Source: Mycobacterium sp. 1100029.7 (GTDB lineage: Bacteria; Actinomycetota; Actinomycetes; Mycobacteriales; Mycobacteriaceae). Taken from it: 64,000 nucleotides of DNA. Within the stretch, counting starts at the first letter, position 1. The number at the start of each line of letters is the position of its first letter. This document shows positions 47,133 through 55,786 of this stretch, one piece after another. The position numbers were made by a program, and so were the translations under genes. Where the stretch lies: contig NZ_LZSC01000029.1 of assembly GCF_001665235.1 (NCBI RefSeq), positions 1 to 64,000 of the forward strand, read 5' to 3'. The notes beneath the pieces were generated by a model that was not told where the DNA came from, ran no database searches, and saw nothing but the letters and a program-made list of their open reading frames with translations.

Positions 47133-47963
47133 ATGTCGACCATCGAAATCAGCGCGGGGACAATTCATTACGAAGCCATTGGGCCTGGGTACGGCAGGCC
47201 GGTGGTCTTCATCCACGGTTACATGATGGGCGGCCAGGTGTGGCGCGCGGTGAGCGAACAACTGGCCGCGCTCGGGTTGCGGTGTATAGCCCCCACCTGG
47301 CCGATGGGCGCGCACCGGCAGCCGTTGCGGGTGGGCGCCGACCGGACCATCACCGGCGTCGCGGCCATCGTCGCCGAGTTTCTTGCCGCCCTCGATCTCG
47401 AAGACGTGGTGCTGGTCGGTAACGACTCCGGCGGCGTCGTCGCGCAACTCGTCGCCGTGCACCACCCCGAGCGGATCGGCGCCATGGTGTTGACGAGTTG
47501 TGATGCGTTCGAACACTTTCCGCCGCCGATCCTCAACCCGATGATTCTTGCGGCGAAGTCCATGTTGTCGTTCCGGATCGCGCTGCAGGCCATGCGGTTG
47601 CGCGGTGTCCGGGCGCGCGCCTACGGCGGGTTGGCGCACCGCGACATCGAAGACCTCGCACGGATGTGGGTGGGTCCGGCGCTGTCTGATCCCGCGGTCG
47701 CCGAAGACCTACGCCAGCTGACTCTTTCGTGTCGCACCGAAGTCACGACCGGTGTTGCGGCCCGCCTGCCCGAGTTTGACAAGCCGACGCTGATCGCATG
47801 GTCGGCAGATGACGTGTTCTTTGCGGCCAGTGACGGCGAACGGTTGGCTGCCACCATCCCCGACGCGCGGCTGGAAGTCATCGAAGGGGCACGCACATTT
47901 TCCATGGTGGACCGGCCCGCCCGGCTCGCCGATCTGCTGTCGTCGATCGCGGTCCGTGCCTAG
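47133..47963 (+). CDS. Alpha/beta-fold hydrolase
   Basis: A 276-residue alpha/beta hydrolase (VVFIHGYMMGGQVW oxyanion region). The nucleophile elbow is GNDSGG, placing Asp (as in epoxide hydrolases and dehalogenases) in the nucleophile position; WSADDVFF supplies the acid. At the position of the usual catalytic His, the sequence reads EGARTFSMVD with no His, which may be a feature of this subfamily. ATG 47133 has GTAGGAG upstream. First gene of a cluster 47133-50653 facing the MocR regulator. Confidence 0.85.
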   Translation: MSTIEISAGTIHYEAIGPGYGRPVVFIHGYMMGGQVWRAVSEQLAALGLRCIAPTWPMGAHRQPLRVGADRTITGVAAIVAEFLAALDLEDVVLVGNDSGGVVAQLVAVHHPERIGAMVLTSCDAFEHFPPPILNPMILAAKSMLSFRIALQAMRLRGVRARAYGGLAHRDIEDLARMWVGPALSDPAVAEDLRQLTLSCRTEVTTGVAARLPEFDKPTLIAWSADDVFFAASDGERLAATIPDARLEVIEGARTFSMVDRPARLADLLSSIAVRA

Positions 47964-47964
47964 C

Positions 47965-48819
47965 ATGTCGGCGACGCATCCGTTCGACGCGGCCATTGTC
48001 CTGGACGCCCTAGACCGCAACACTTTTCGCGGCCGGACACATCCGGAGTGGGACTCGATGGTCGGGCCGTTCGGCGGGATCACCGTGGCCACGCTGCTTC
48101 GCGCCGTCCAAATGCACCCTGACTCCATCGGTGCACCGGTGGCGCTCACCGTGAACTTCGCAGCACCGATCGCCCAGGGAGACTTCGATATTTCGGTTCG
48201 CGCCGCTCGCACCAACCGCACCAACCAGCACTGGATTGTCGAACTCAGCCAGGACGGCGACGTCAAGACCACCGCCACCGCCGTATTCGGGATCCGCCGT
48301 GACACCTGGGCAGACACCGAAGCGCGTCCCCCCAGTGTGTCGCCGCCGGAACGGATCGGCCGCGACGGTGCCCAGCAAGACTTCGTGCGTTGGTCGCGTT
48401 TCTATGATCTACGGTTCGCCGACGGTCCCTTTCCCGGCGAGGACGCCCAACCGAGTCCCGCTGCGACGACGACAGTGTGGATGCGCGACACGGCCGGGCG
48501 CGCAATCGACTACCCGGCGCTGGCCGCGCTGTGCGACGTCTTCTGCCCTCGCGCCTTCCTGCGCTGCGGGGGGCCGATTCCTGCCGGGACGATCTCTTTG
48601 ACGACGTATTTCCATGCTGATCAGCCGGCCCTGGATGCGGTCGGAGAGGACTTTGTGCTGGGCGTGGCGCACGCTAACCGCTTCTTCGGCGGCTACTTCG
48701 ACCAGAGCGCACAGCTGTGGACCCGCGATGGCGTGCTGCTGGCCAGCTCGTACCAGATCGTCTACTTCAAAGCGGAAGGCCGCAATAGAAGGGAAAGTAA
48801 TGTCCGCCAATATAATTGA
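47965..48819 (+). CDS. TesB-like acyl-CoA thioesterase family protein
   Basis: A 284-residue double-hotdog thioesterase (WDSMVGPFGGITVATLLRAV, ALTVNFAAPI, LTTYFHADQPALDAVG...GYFDQSAQLWTRDGVLLASSYQIVYF). The terminal stretch is the typical second hotdog with its active-site region. ATG 47965 comes 1 nt after the hydrolase stop. Substrate probably a medium or branched acyl-CoA; not deducible. Confidence 0.85.
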   Translation: MSATHPFDAAIVLDALDRNTFRGRTHPEWDSMVGPFGGITVATLLRAVQMHPDSIGAPVALTVNFAAPIAQGDFDISVRAARTNRTNQHWIVELSQDGDVKTTATAVFGIRRDTWADTEARPPSVSPPERIGRDGAQQDFVRWSRFYDLRFADGPFPGEDAQPSPAATTTVWMRDTAGRAIDYPALAALCDVFCPRAFLRCGGPIPAGTISLTTYFHADQPALDAVGEDFVLGVAHANRFFGGYFDQSAQLWTRDGVLLASSYQIVYFKAEGRNRRESNVRQYN

Positions 48820-49207
48820 CCATACCGGCAGTCGCGACGGATTGCTGCGTCTGGCAATGCGCGTGGACGCGGTGATCAGCGGCGTATTCGGGATAGTCAG
48901 TGTGGTTGGCTGGATACCTGGATTTTCGGGAGCCCCGCGGGCGTTCGGGTACGTCGTTGACGTGTTCTTCGTCGGCTACGGCTTGATCGTGTGGAATCTA
49001 GCCGCGGCAGCGTCTGTGCGTCGCGCCGGCATCGGCGTCGTCGTCGCCAATCTCGTCTACACAGTCGCCGCCGGACTTCTGGTAGTCGCGCGAGTGTTCC
49101 CGTTGAGCGATGCCGGCGTCACCTTCGCGGTGACCTCCGCGCTCTACACGCTGGTGTGCGCTCACGTTCAATACGTTGGTTGGCGTCGCGTCAAGAGCTC
49201 CCGATGA
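48800..49207 (+). CDS. Four-helix membrane protein, paralogue of the 50656-51063 gene
   Basis: A 135-residue protein with four predicted membrane segments (about residues 22-40, 48-68, 74-97 and 103-122). It begins MSANIIDHTGSRDGLLRLAMRVDAVISG, close to the MSATTIHHTGTRDGFLRLAMRADAAISG of the gene at 50656-51063, so the two are paralogues in opposite orientation. Overlaps the thioesterase gene by 20 nt and the GNAT gene by 4 nt. Function unknown. Confidence 0.75.
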   Translation: MSANIIDHTGSRDGLLRLAMRVDAVISGVFGIVSVVGWIPGFSGAPRAFGYVVDVFFVGYGLIVWNLAAAASVRRAGIGVVVANLVYTVAAGLLVVARVFPLSDAGVTFAVTSALYTLVCAHVQYVGWRRVKSSR

Positions 49208-49755
49208 GGTCTGCCACCGGGGGTGCCACGGCGGTGGCAATGCCCAGCAGTGCACGGCGGTGCCGCGGCGCAAGGGCAGAGCAGTGGTCCCGTCGATCGC
49301 CGTTGGTCCAACTCCGTCAGGTCAGACCGAACGACGGGCCTGCTTTGCTTCGCATGCACGAACGTTGCAGCCTTGCGACGAGATACTCCAGATGGCTGGC
49401 ACCGAGCTCGATCTTCCCGGAGAGGTATCTGCGCTCGGTGCTGGCAGGCGAGCCGGAACACATTGCGGTGGTCGCGGTGTGTGGCTCGCGCATAGTCGGA
49501 TTAGCCAGTGCCGCATCCACTTCGGATGGCTGGCGGGAGCTCGGCTTCCTGATCGAGGATCAGTATCAGGGACAAGGGATCGGCGGGATGATGCTCACCT
49601 TGCTGATGGATCTGATCGGACCGCAGGAAGGCATGCTGGTGTCTGCGCTGTTCGAGAATCAGTGGCTACTCGGCAAGCTTTCCCGATTCGGGACAGTGGT
49701 GGCTCACCTGGACAACGGGATCATCGATGCACGGGTGATTCGAGCCGCACGCTGA
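49204..49755 (+). CDS. GNAT-family N-acetyltransferase
   Basis: A 183-residue acetyltransferase. The acetyl-CoA pyrophosphate motif is QYQGQGIGGMML, preceded by the ELGFLIED strand. The first ~35 residues are basic and poorly conserved in composition, and a later start is possible; ATG 49204 is supported by the ATGA overlap with the previous gene. The N-terminal VRPNDGPALLRMHERCSLATRYSRW fits GNAT domains associated with PatA-type proteins. Substrate unknown. Confidence 0.8.
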   Translation: MRSATGGATAVAMPSSARRCRGARAEQWSRRSPLVQLRQVRPNDGPALLRMHERCSLATRYSRWLAPSSIFPERYLRSVLAGEPEHIAVVAVCGSRIVGLASAASTSDGWRELGFLIEDQYQGQGIGGMMLTLLMDLIGPQEGMLVSALFENQWLLGKLSRFGTVVAHLDNGIIDARVIRAAR

Positions 49756-49789
49756 CGGCGCGGCCGTATCCAGGGTAAGGAAGGGTCGC

Positions 49790-50653
49790 ATGAACAAGGA
49801 GGCCATGATGACACAAGCCGAACACTACGAGCAGTTCCTAGCCTTGCACCAGCAACCCGAAGCGTTTGTGATGCCCAACGCGTGGGACGGGCTGTCGGCG
49901 TTGATTTTCAAGGAGGCCGGTTTCGCCGCACTGGGCACGTCGTCGGCCGCATTGGCCTCCGCTCTGGGGCGCCCGGACGGACGTCACGCTGTCACCGCCG
50001 CCGAGCATTTGGCGCACGCGAAGTTACTCATCGAGGTCGGGCAGCTGCCCGTCAACGGTGACTTCGAGGACGGGTACGGCACGAAACCCGAGGATGTGGC
50101 AGCGACCGTGCGCGCCGCCATCGACGCCGGACTGGCCGGGATCGGTGTCGAGGACACCTCCGGCGATCCCGCTAGTCCGATCCGCGATTTCGATGACGCG
50201 GTCGCACGCGTTCGGGCAGCGGCACAGGCAGGTCATGGCCGCATTGTTCTGACCGGGCGCACCGATAATTTCCTGCAGGGCCGCAACGACATTGACGACA
50301 CGATCCGTCGCCTCACCGCGTTCGCGGACGTCGGTGCCGACGTGCTGTATGCCCCGTACCCGCCGGACATGGCCGCAGTCGGTGCGATCGTCAAGGCGGT
50401 CGCACCTAAGCCCGTCAACATCGTGGTAGGTACCAAGGCAGAGCGACCCACGGTGGGTCAACTGTCGGCGGCCGGCGTCAAGCGCATCAGTACTGGGGCA
50501 GCGCTTTACAACCACGCTGCCGCGGCCGTGCAGATCGCGGCAGCGACGCTGGCGCGCGGCGACCTTGCGGGTGCGACCACCGGAATGCCGGCCCGAGACA
50601 TTGCCAGCCTGCTCGAAGCCCGCCCGGAATCACCGAGCGGGCTGAGCGGCTAG
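49790..50653 (+). CDS. Isocitrate lyase/PEP mutase superfamily protein (1)
   Basis: A 287-residue TIM-barrel protein (FVMPNAWDGLSALIFKEAGFAALGTSS, VNGDFEDGYG, GVEDTSGDP, TGRTDNFLQGRND). The metal-binding acidic residues are retained, but the KRCGH loop of true isocitrate/methylisocitrate lyases is absent. It is therefore more like the oxaloacetate decarboxylase/phosphonomutase-like branch. ATG 49790 has AAGGAAGGG upstream; ATG 49808, with AAGGAGG before it, is equally plausible. Reaction unknown. Confidence 0.85.
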   Translation: MNKEAMMTQAEHYEQFLALHQQPEAFVMPNAWDGLSALIFKEAGFAALGTSSAALASALGRPDGRHAVTAAEHLAHAKLLIEVGQLPVNGDFEDGYGTKPEDVAATVRAAIDAGLAGIGVEDTSGDPASPIRDFDDAVARVRAAAQAGHGRIVLTGRTDNFLQGRNDIDDTIRRLTAFADVGADVLYAPYPPDMAAVGAIVKAVAPKPVNIVVGTKAERPTVGQLSAAGVKRISTGAALYNHAAAAVQIAAATLARGDLAGATTGMPARDIASLLEARPESPSGLSG

Positions 50654-50655
50654 GG

Positions 50656-51063
50656 TTACCCGCGCGCGCGGCGCCAGCCCTGGTATTGCAGCTCCGCGAA
50701 GAACAGCGTGTAGATGCCGGATCCCAATGTCAGCACCACACCGGTCGCGGTCAACGGGAAGAGGTCGGCGAGCACCAGAACGACGGCGGCCAGCGTATAG
50801 AGCAGGTTGCCGAGTACGACGGCCATGCCGGCGCGGCGTACCGACGGCAGCGAGGCCAGCCACAGCACCAGCACGCCGTAACCGATCAAGAACGCGGCCA
50901 TGCCGTACTCGAATGCCTTCGTGGTGCCCGAGGTCTGGGCCAGGTAGCCGGCCAGCGGCACGCCGGCCAGACCGGCGAGGCCGCTGATGGCGGCGTCGGC
51001 GCGCATCGCGAGGCGCAGAAAACCGTCGCGAGTGCCGGTGTGGTGAATTGTGGTGGCGGACAT
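50656..51063 (-). CDS. Four-helix membrane protein, paralogue of the 48800-49207 gene
   Basis: 135 residues, the same length and layout as the gene at 48800, with clear similarity through most of the chain (HHTGTRDGFLRLAMRADA, SVRRAGMAVVLGNLLYTLAA, QYQGWRRARG). ATG 51063 has GAGAGGAATC upstream. It is convergent with the lyase-family gene, 2 nt away. Role unknown. Confidence 0.75.
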   Translation of the reverse strand: MSATTIHHTGTRDGFLRLAMRADAAISGLAGLAGVPLAGYLAQTSGTTKAFEYGMAAFLIGYGVLVLWLASLPSVRRAGMAVVLGNLLYTLAAVVLVLADLFPLTATGVVLTLGSGIYTLFFAELQYQGWRRARG

Positions 51064-51160
51064 GAGATTCCTCTCTGGGAGTGGTGGGGCTGCAACTCAC
51101 GTTGCTCAACGACCACTGCCAGATCGAGGCCAGCCGCTGCCAATTACTGCCAACCGCAGG

Positions 51161-51823
51161 TCAGGCGGCCACGTCGTGGAGTCGGGCGATGGCATCGGCG
51201 TACATGGTGCGTTTGATGGCGCCCAGTGTCTCGGCGTTCTTTTCGGCCAGTGGCTCGACGCGAGCCAGTGCTGCCGCCACGAGGTCGGCCTCACCGATGG
51301 CCGCGTCGATCAGCCCGGCGTCGACGCCCTCCGGGGCGGCGAACCGGTGTCCAGTGGTCATCGCGTCGACCGCGGCTCTCGGCGTGAGCTTCGCCTGGAT
51401 CAGGGCTGCCATGCCCGGTGTGAACGGGATGTGGATGTCGACCTCCGGGAAGCAGAAGTAACCGCGGTCGGCACGCATGACCCGCCAGTCGTGGGCGGTC
51501 GCCAGCATCGCCCCGGCCCCGAATGCGTGCCCATTGACCGCGGCAACGGTCGGCACGGGCAGCGCGAGCACGCGTCCCAGCAGGGCCTGCACGCGTGCCA
51601 CGTACTCCGCCAACCCATCGGGATTTGCCAGCACCCACTCCAGGTCGAGGCCGTTGGAGTAGTGCTTGCCTTCACCCACCGTGACCAGCGGCGCCGGCGA
51701 GGCGACGACCGTGTCGAGGGCGCCCTCGACCTCGGTGAGCCATTGCAGGGTGAAGCGGTTCTCGTCATCGCCGAGATGGAGGAGGTGGACGCCGTCGTGC
51801 TTGGTCAGGTTCACCGTGGACAT
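51161..51823 (-). CDS. Enoyl-CoA hydratase/isomerase (crotonase) family protein
   Basis: A 220-residue crotonase-fold protein. The oxyanion-hole segments are GEGKHYSNGLDLEW and NGHAFGAGAMLATAHD, followed by RADRGYFCFPEVDIHIPFTPGM. The pattern resembles peroxisomal delta3,delta2-enoyl-CoA isomerases more than hydratases, with an acidic residue in FPEVDI as the candidate base. ATG 51823 has AAAGGAACCCC upstream. 16 nt after the TetR gene, so it is likely under its control. Confidence 0.85.
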   Translation of the reverse strand: MSTVNLTKHDGVHLLHLGDDENRFTLQWLTEVEGALDTVVASPAPLVTVGEGKHYSNGLDLEWVLANPDGLAEYVARVQALLGRVLALPVPTVAAVNGHAFGAGAMLATAHDWRVMRADRGYFCFPEVDIHIPFTPGMAALIQAKLTPRAAVDAMTTGHRFAAPEGVDAGLIDAAIGEADLVAAALARVEPLAEKNAETLGAIKRTMYADAIARLHDVAA

Positions 51824-51839
51824 TGGGGTTCCTTTCGGA

Positions 51840-52496
51840 TCAGGCGCCGCGCCGCGGTGCGCGTCGCTTCTTCTGGGGCGGGTCAAGGGGGACGGCGAGG
51901 ATGGCGCGCACCGCGGCCGCTATCCGACGCTGCGTCGCCTCGTCGATTCGCCGGCCCTCGATCAGCGCGCGTTGCAGCATCCCGCCCGGTACGTCGACGA
52001 CGCAGGCGGCGATCGCCTCCACGGCGAAGCGGTCCGTGCGATCCCAGACGCCCGCGGCCAGGGCGATCAGCAGATCGGTCAAGCGGTTACGCTCGGCCGC
52101 AAGGAGACTCACGGCGTCGGGCGGCAGATCGGCGGAAAATAATTGATCGCTGCGCTGGGTGAAGAACAACTGCGCACTGGCCGGAAACCGGCCGGTGAAG
52201 ATCACCGGCGCGATGGCCACGGCGACGACGGCCTCCTGGGCCGCACTTCCGGATGCAGTCGGGCCGACGGACCGGACGGCCTCCTGCATGGTCGCGACGA
52301 GGCGCGCCGTGGCGCGCAGCCACAGCCGTGCGAGCAACTCCTCTTTGGAGGAAAACGCATGGTAGATGGTCCCGTTCGAGGCCCCGGAACTTGTCGCAAG
52401 CGCTCGCAGCGTGAGCCCCGCCGGGTCCCCCGCGGTTACCAGTTGCTCGGCGACATCAAGCAGGTCGTCGAGCGAGTGGAGGCGACGCCGAGCCAT
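51840..52496 (-). CDS. TetR-family regulator upstream of crotonase gene
   Basis: A 218-residue TetR regulator; HTH at residues ~10-55 (VAEQLVTAGDPAGLTLRALATSSGASNGTIYHAFSSKEELLARL) and a ligand domain with a very basic C-terminus (PPQKKRRAPRRGA). ATG 52496 is preceded by TATGGT (52503-52508, minus strand) at 6 nt, so it is probably leaderless. Autoregulated operon with the crotonase gene is likely. Confidence 0.88.
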   Translation of the reverse strand: MARRRLHSLDDLLDVAEQLVTAGDPAGLTLRALATSSGASNGTIYHAFSSKEELLARLWLRATARLVATMQEAVRSVGPTASGSAAQEAVVAVAIAPVIFTGRFPASAQLFFTQRSDQLFSADLPPDAVSLLAAERNRLTDLLIALAAGVWDRTDRFAVEAIAACVVDVPGGMLQRALIEGRRIDEATQRRIAAAVRAILAVPLDPPQKKRRAPRRGA

Positions 52497-52542
52497 GCCA
52501 GCACCATATCAGACCAAACGCTCTAGAACGAACAATCTAAAA

Positions 52543-53091
52543 TCAGCGCTCGTAGGTGCCGATCAGTGTGCCGCGAGCCAGTACATGCCCGGCCATCGCG
52601 GCCAAGAGCGCCCTTGCCGAGGCGATGTCGTCCGGAATCGGCGTATCGATCGCGAGCACGTGGAACCGGTAGCGATGCGGCCCGTGACCGGGGATCGGTC
52701 GGGGGCCGGCATAGCCGCGATGCCCGAGATCCGCCCGGATACATCGGATTCCCACCGCTCCTGTCTGCAATGTGCCCGCCGCGATGTGGTCGAGCGTTGG
52801 GTCGATCACCGCGACGGTATGCAGCAGCGGGCGGGGCAGCGGTACATCGATGTCATCGACGATCAGCACCGTCTGCCGGGTCCCGGCCGGCAGCCCGTCC
52901 CAGCGCAGCGGTGGCGACGTGTTGTCACCTACGCCTTTTCCCGCGGTCGATGAGGGCATCGCGGCGCCGTCAGCGAACGCTGTGCTGGTGACGGTGATGG
53001 ATTCGGGGGCATCAAACTCGGCACCGGACAACGGGCTTCGCTGTGCTCCAGCGCGCAGGCCGCGCAGCAGTCTGCCGAGCACCGCGATCAC
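52543..53091 (-). CDS. PEBP/Raf kinase inhibitor-like (YbhB/YbcL) protein
   Basis: A 182-residue phosphatidylethanolamine-binding-protein family member. Conserved elements include [34 protein letters not shown] and [15 protein letters not shown]. The start is placed at GTG 53091, because GTGA there overlaps the stop of the upstream LeuD-type gene by 4 nt; the open frame extends further upstream. It ends the five-gene operon, an unusual partner for carboxylate enzymes; role unknown, possibly a small-ligand binding protein. Confidence 0.82.
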   Translation of the reverse strand: MIAVLGRLLRGLRAGAQRSPLSGAEFDAPESITVTSTAFADGAAMPSSTAGKGVGDNTSPPLRWDGLPAGTRQTVLIVDDIDVPLPRPLLHTVAVIDPTLDHIAAGTLQTGAVGIRCIRADLGHRGYAGPRPIPGHGPHRYRFHVLAIDTPIPDDIASARALLAAMAGHVLARGTLIGTYER

Positions 53092-53657
53092 GCGCCACTT
53101 CCGGCACCGCGCATGGCGACCGCGCTGGACCGCAGCAGATCGCCGAGTTCGGCGGGCAGATATCCCTGCGCCGCCAGGCGGGGCATGACGCCGCCGCTTT
53201 CGATGATGTCCAGGATCAGGCCGGGCAGCGTGGGAACCGTTCCGGATTTTCCGGTGGTGTCGTTGCACCAGCTACCGTCGGTCAGGTTGAAGGTCCCGGT
53301 ATCGCCCTCGCTGAACACCGCGGTGGCATTGGGCACCGTGATCGCGGGCAGCCCGGCGTTCACGGCGTTGCGGAAAAACAGCGAGTTGAATTCCTCGGCG
53401 ACCAGCCCGGCCACCCCGAGCTCGCTGAACAGGGAAGCGACCGGGCGCGAGGATCCGAGCCCGAAGTTCTTGCCGGCCAACACGATATCGCCCGGTGAAA
53501 CCTGATCGGTCCAACCGGGACGGACCTCGTAGAAGATGTGCCTGGCCGCTTCGGCTGGATCCATTTTCATCGCGAAGGCGGGGTACATGGCGTCGGTGTT
53601 GAGGTTGTCGCCGAAAACCCAGACCTTGCCTCGAAACGTCAGCGAGTTCACGGTCAT
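53088..53657 (-). CDS. Aconitase-family hydratase small subunit (LeuD/DmdB-like)
   Basis: A 189-residue swivelling domain. The signature [41 protein letters not shown] gives the substrate-binding GSSR loop and FxRN segment typical of isopropylmalate isomerase, homoaconitase and dimethylmaleate hydratase small subunits. It overlaps the large-subunit gene by ATGA and the PEBP gene by GTGA. Because it sits with lyase and PrpD genes, a hydratase other than LeuCD of leucine synthesis is more likely. Confidence 0.88.
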   Translation of the reverse strand: MTVNSLTFRGKVWVFGDNLNTDAMYPAFAMKMDPAEAARHIFYEVRPGWTDQVSPGDIVLAGKNFGLGSSRPVASLFSELGVAGLVAEEFNSLFFRNAVNAGLPAITVPNATAVFSEGDTGTFNLTDGSWCNDTTGKSGTVPTLPGLILDIIESGGVMPRLAAQGYLPAELGDLLRSSAVAMRGAGSGA

Positions 53658-54901
53658 GCTGCCACGCTCCTCGGGTCGGTGATGTATCCGGTGATCGCCG
53701 AGGCGGCAACGGTTGCGGGGGAGGCCATAAAGATCTCGGCGTCGGTGCTGCCCATGCGTCCGGTGAAGTTGCGGGTACTCGAGGTGATGCATACCTCGCC
53801 GGGCCCGATCACCCCCATGTGGTATCCGAAGCAGGCGCCGCAGGTCGAGTTGGTGACGACGCCACCCGCGTCGGCGATGTCCTGGAGATAACCCAGCCGC
53901 ATGGCCTGGCGATACACCGCCTGCGAGGCGGGCGTGACCAGCAGTCGCACTCCCGCTGCAATGGTCCTGCCGCGCAACACTTTAGCGGCGATCTCGAGGT
54001 CTTCGAGTTGGCCGTTCGCGCACGAGCCGATGAACGCCTGGTCCACCTTCTGCCTGCCCAACTGCGAGACCGGCAGCCCGTTGCGGCTGACGGTGCCCGG
54101 CCGCGCCACATAGGGTTCCAGGGCCGACAGATCGATGTGCCGGACGTCGTAGTAGGTGGCGTCGGGATCTGGTGCCGCCGCGGCATATCCGGTGACGCCG
54201 GCGTCGTCGAGGAATCCGGCCAGCACGTCGTCGGCTTCGAAGGTGCTGAAATCGGCCGACACCTCCGCGCCCTGGGTCGCGATGGTGCGCCGGTCGTGCA
54301 TCGGGATGCCGGCCAGGCCAGGGCCGCCGAATTCCAGGTTGAGGTTTGCGGCGTCGCCGTACCTATCGGCGATGTGCAAGAAGATATCCTTGCCGCTCAC
54401 CGTGTCTGGCTTGATGCCTTCGAGTTCGTAGCGGACGGTCGGCGCGACCTGGAACCAGGTGGTGCCGGTGCACATGATGGAGTAAATCTCGGCTGGGCCC
54501 AGTCCGCGCGCGGCGGTGTTATAAGCCCCGGCGGCGCAGGTGTGAGAGTCGGTGCAGGCCAATATTTCTCCGGGTCGGGCCAGGCCGTTCTCGGCGATCA
54601 CTTGATGGCAGATGCCGTGCCGTCCGACGTCGTAGAAGCGTTGGATGCCGAAGTCGGCGACGAACTTGCGGGCGTGCGGGCCCCCGGCCGCATCCTTGAT
54701 GGTCGGGGCCGGTACCGCGTGATCCATCACGACCGCCAGCTTGTCGGGGTCGTGAATGCGGTTGGGCTGAATCCACATGGTGGCGAATTGCAGATCGATC
54801 AGCACCGTCATATCGACGTCGACGACAACCGTGTCACCGGCGGATACCGAGTCAAGACCGGCTTTTCGCGCGAAGATCTTCTCGATGACGGTCATGCCCA
54901 T
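53654..54901 (-). CDS. Aconitase-family hydratase large subunit (LeuC/DmdA-like)
   Basis: A 415-residue [4Fe-4S] hydratase large subunit. The cluster cysteines are visible: Cys in [11 protein letters not shown] and the CxxC in [13 protein letters not shown], with ACTDSHT earlier (substrate/cluster region) and [13 protein letters not shown] near the end. ATG 54901 has AAGGA upstream; ATG 54895 is the alternative. It overlaps the lyase gene by 10 nt. Expected to catalyse reversible addition of water to a substituted maleate/aconitate-type acid. Confidence 0.9.
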   Translation of the reverse strand: MGMTVIEKIFARKAGLDSVSAGDTVVVDVDMTVLIDLQFATMWIQPNRIHDPDKLAVVMDHAVPAPTIKDAAGGPHARKFVADFGIQRFYDVGRHGICHQVIAENGLARPGEILACTDSHTCAAGAYNTAARGLGPAEIYSIMCTGTTWFQVAPTVRYELEGIKPDTVSGKDIFLHIADRYGDAANLNLEFGGPGLAGIPMHDRRTIATQGAEVSADFSTFEADDVLAGFLDDAGVTGYAAAAPDPDATYYDVRHIDLSALEPYVARPGTVSRNGLPVSQLGRQKVDQAFIGSCANGQLEDLEIAAKVLRGRTIAAGVRLLVTPASQAVYRQAMRLGYLQDIADAGGVVTNSTCGACFGYHMGVIGPGEVCITSSTRNFTGRMGSTDAEIFMASPATVAASAITGYITDPRSVAA

Positions 54902-55776
54902 GAGGCGTCCTTAGCTGCATATCGGGTGTCGAGTTCCAGCCACTCCGCCATACCGACGAGGTTGAAGAAGTCGGCGGGGCTGGTGGGCAGATGCGCCGCA
55001 ACGTCGCTGCCGTTGAGTTCGCAAAGGCTCTGCAGCATACCGAATGTCGCGTGCATCAACAGGTTGCTCGGATGGATCGCGATCGCATAGCCCAGCTCTT
55101 GCAGCCGTGCCGCAGATTCCAGCGGTGTCAGCCCGCCCAGCACCAGGTTGATCAGCAGGGGCGCCTCGACCTCGTGTGCGATGCGCTCCACCTCGTCGGC
55201 GCCCTGAGGTGCTTCGACGAAGATGATGTCCGCGCCGGCTGCGGCATAACGATTGGCGCGTTCGATCGCGGCGTCCAGTCCGAGCGGAGCGCGGGCATCG
55301 GTGCGGGCCACGACGAGGAGCTTGTCGTCACAACGGGCGTCCAGCGCGGCCGCCAGCGTCTGTTCGAACACCGTCGCTGCGACGACCTGTTTGTCCGGTA
55401 GGTGGCCGCAGCGCTTGGGAAACACCTGATCCTCCAACTGAATTGCGGCCACCCCGGCCGCCTCGTAGGAGCGCACGGTGCGTACCACGTTCATCGGGGC
55501 GCCGTAGCCGGTGTCGGCGTCGGCGATCAACGGAATATCGCCCAGTGCGTCGGTGATTATCCGGACCCGGTCGGCCATTTCGGTCGCCGTGACCAATCCG
55601 ATGTCGGGCAGGCCGAACCCGGAGGCCGCGACGCCCGCACCGGTCATATACGCCGCGACGTGCCCAGTGCGTTTGGTCAGTTGCGCCGAGATGCCGTCGA
55701 AAACCCCCGGCGCGACGATGAGTTCGCGTGTCTCCAACAGCTCGCGCAGCCGCTGGCGGGCCGGTGTGCTGGCCAT
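54892..55776 (-). CDS. Isocitrate lyase/methylisocitrate lyase-family enzyme (2)
   Basis: A 294-residue PrpB/2,3-dimethylmalate-lyase-like enzyme. The catalytic loop FPKRCGH is present, with ADADTGYG (metal site) and QLEDQ, all signatures of carbon-carbon lyases cleaving a 2-hydroxy (methyl-)di/tricarboxylate to pyruvate or glyoxylate plus a second acid. It follows the PrpD gene by 10 nt. Exact substrate depends on the hydratase step beside it. Confidence 0.9.
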   Translation of the reverse strand: MASTPARQRLRELLETRELIVAPGVFDGISAQLTKRTGHVAAYMTGAGVAASGFGLPDIGLVTATEMADRVRIITDALGDIPLIADADTGYGAPMNVVRTVRSYEAAGVAAIQLEDQVFPKRCGHLPDKQVVAATVFEQTLAAALDARCDDKLLVVARTDARAPLGLDAAIERANRYAAAGADIIFVEAPQGADEVERIAHEVEAPLLINLVLGGLTPLESAARLQELGYAIAIHPSNLLMHATFGMLQSLCELNGSDVAAHLPTSPADFFNLVGMAEWLELDTRYAAKDASWA

Positions 55777-55786
55777 AGCCGTCCTT

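Noticed and set aside
53088..54901. Leucine-pathway leuC-leuD
   Set aside because: Aconitase-family subunits are certain, but the operon partners (PrpD, lyase, PEBP, GntR) point to another hydratase; symbols were therefore left blank.
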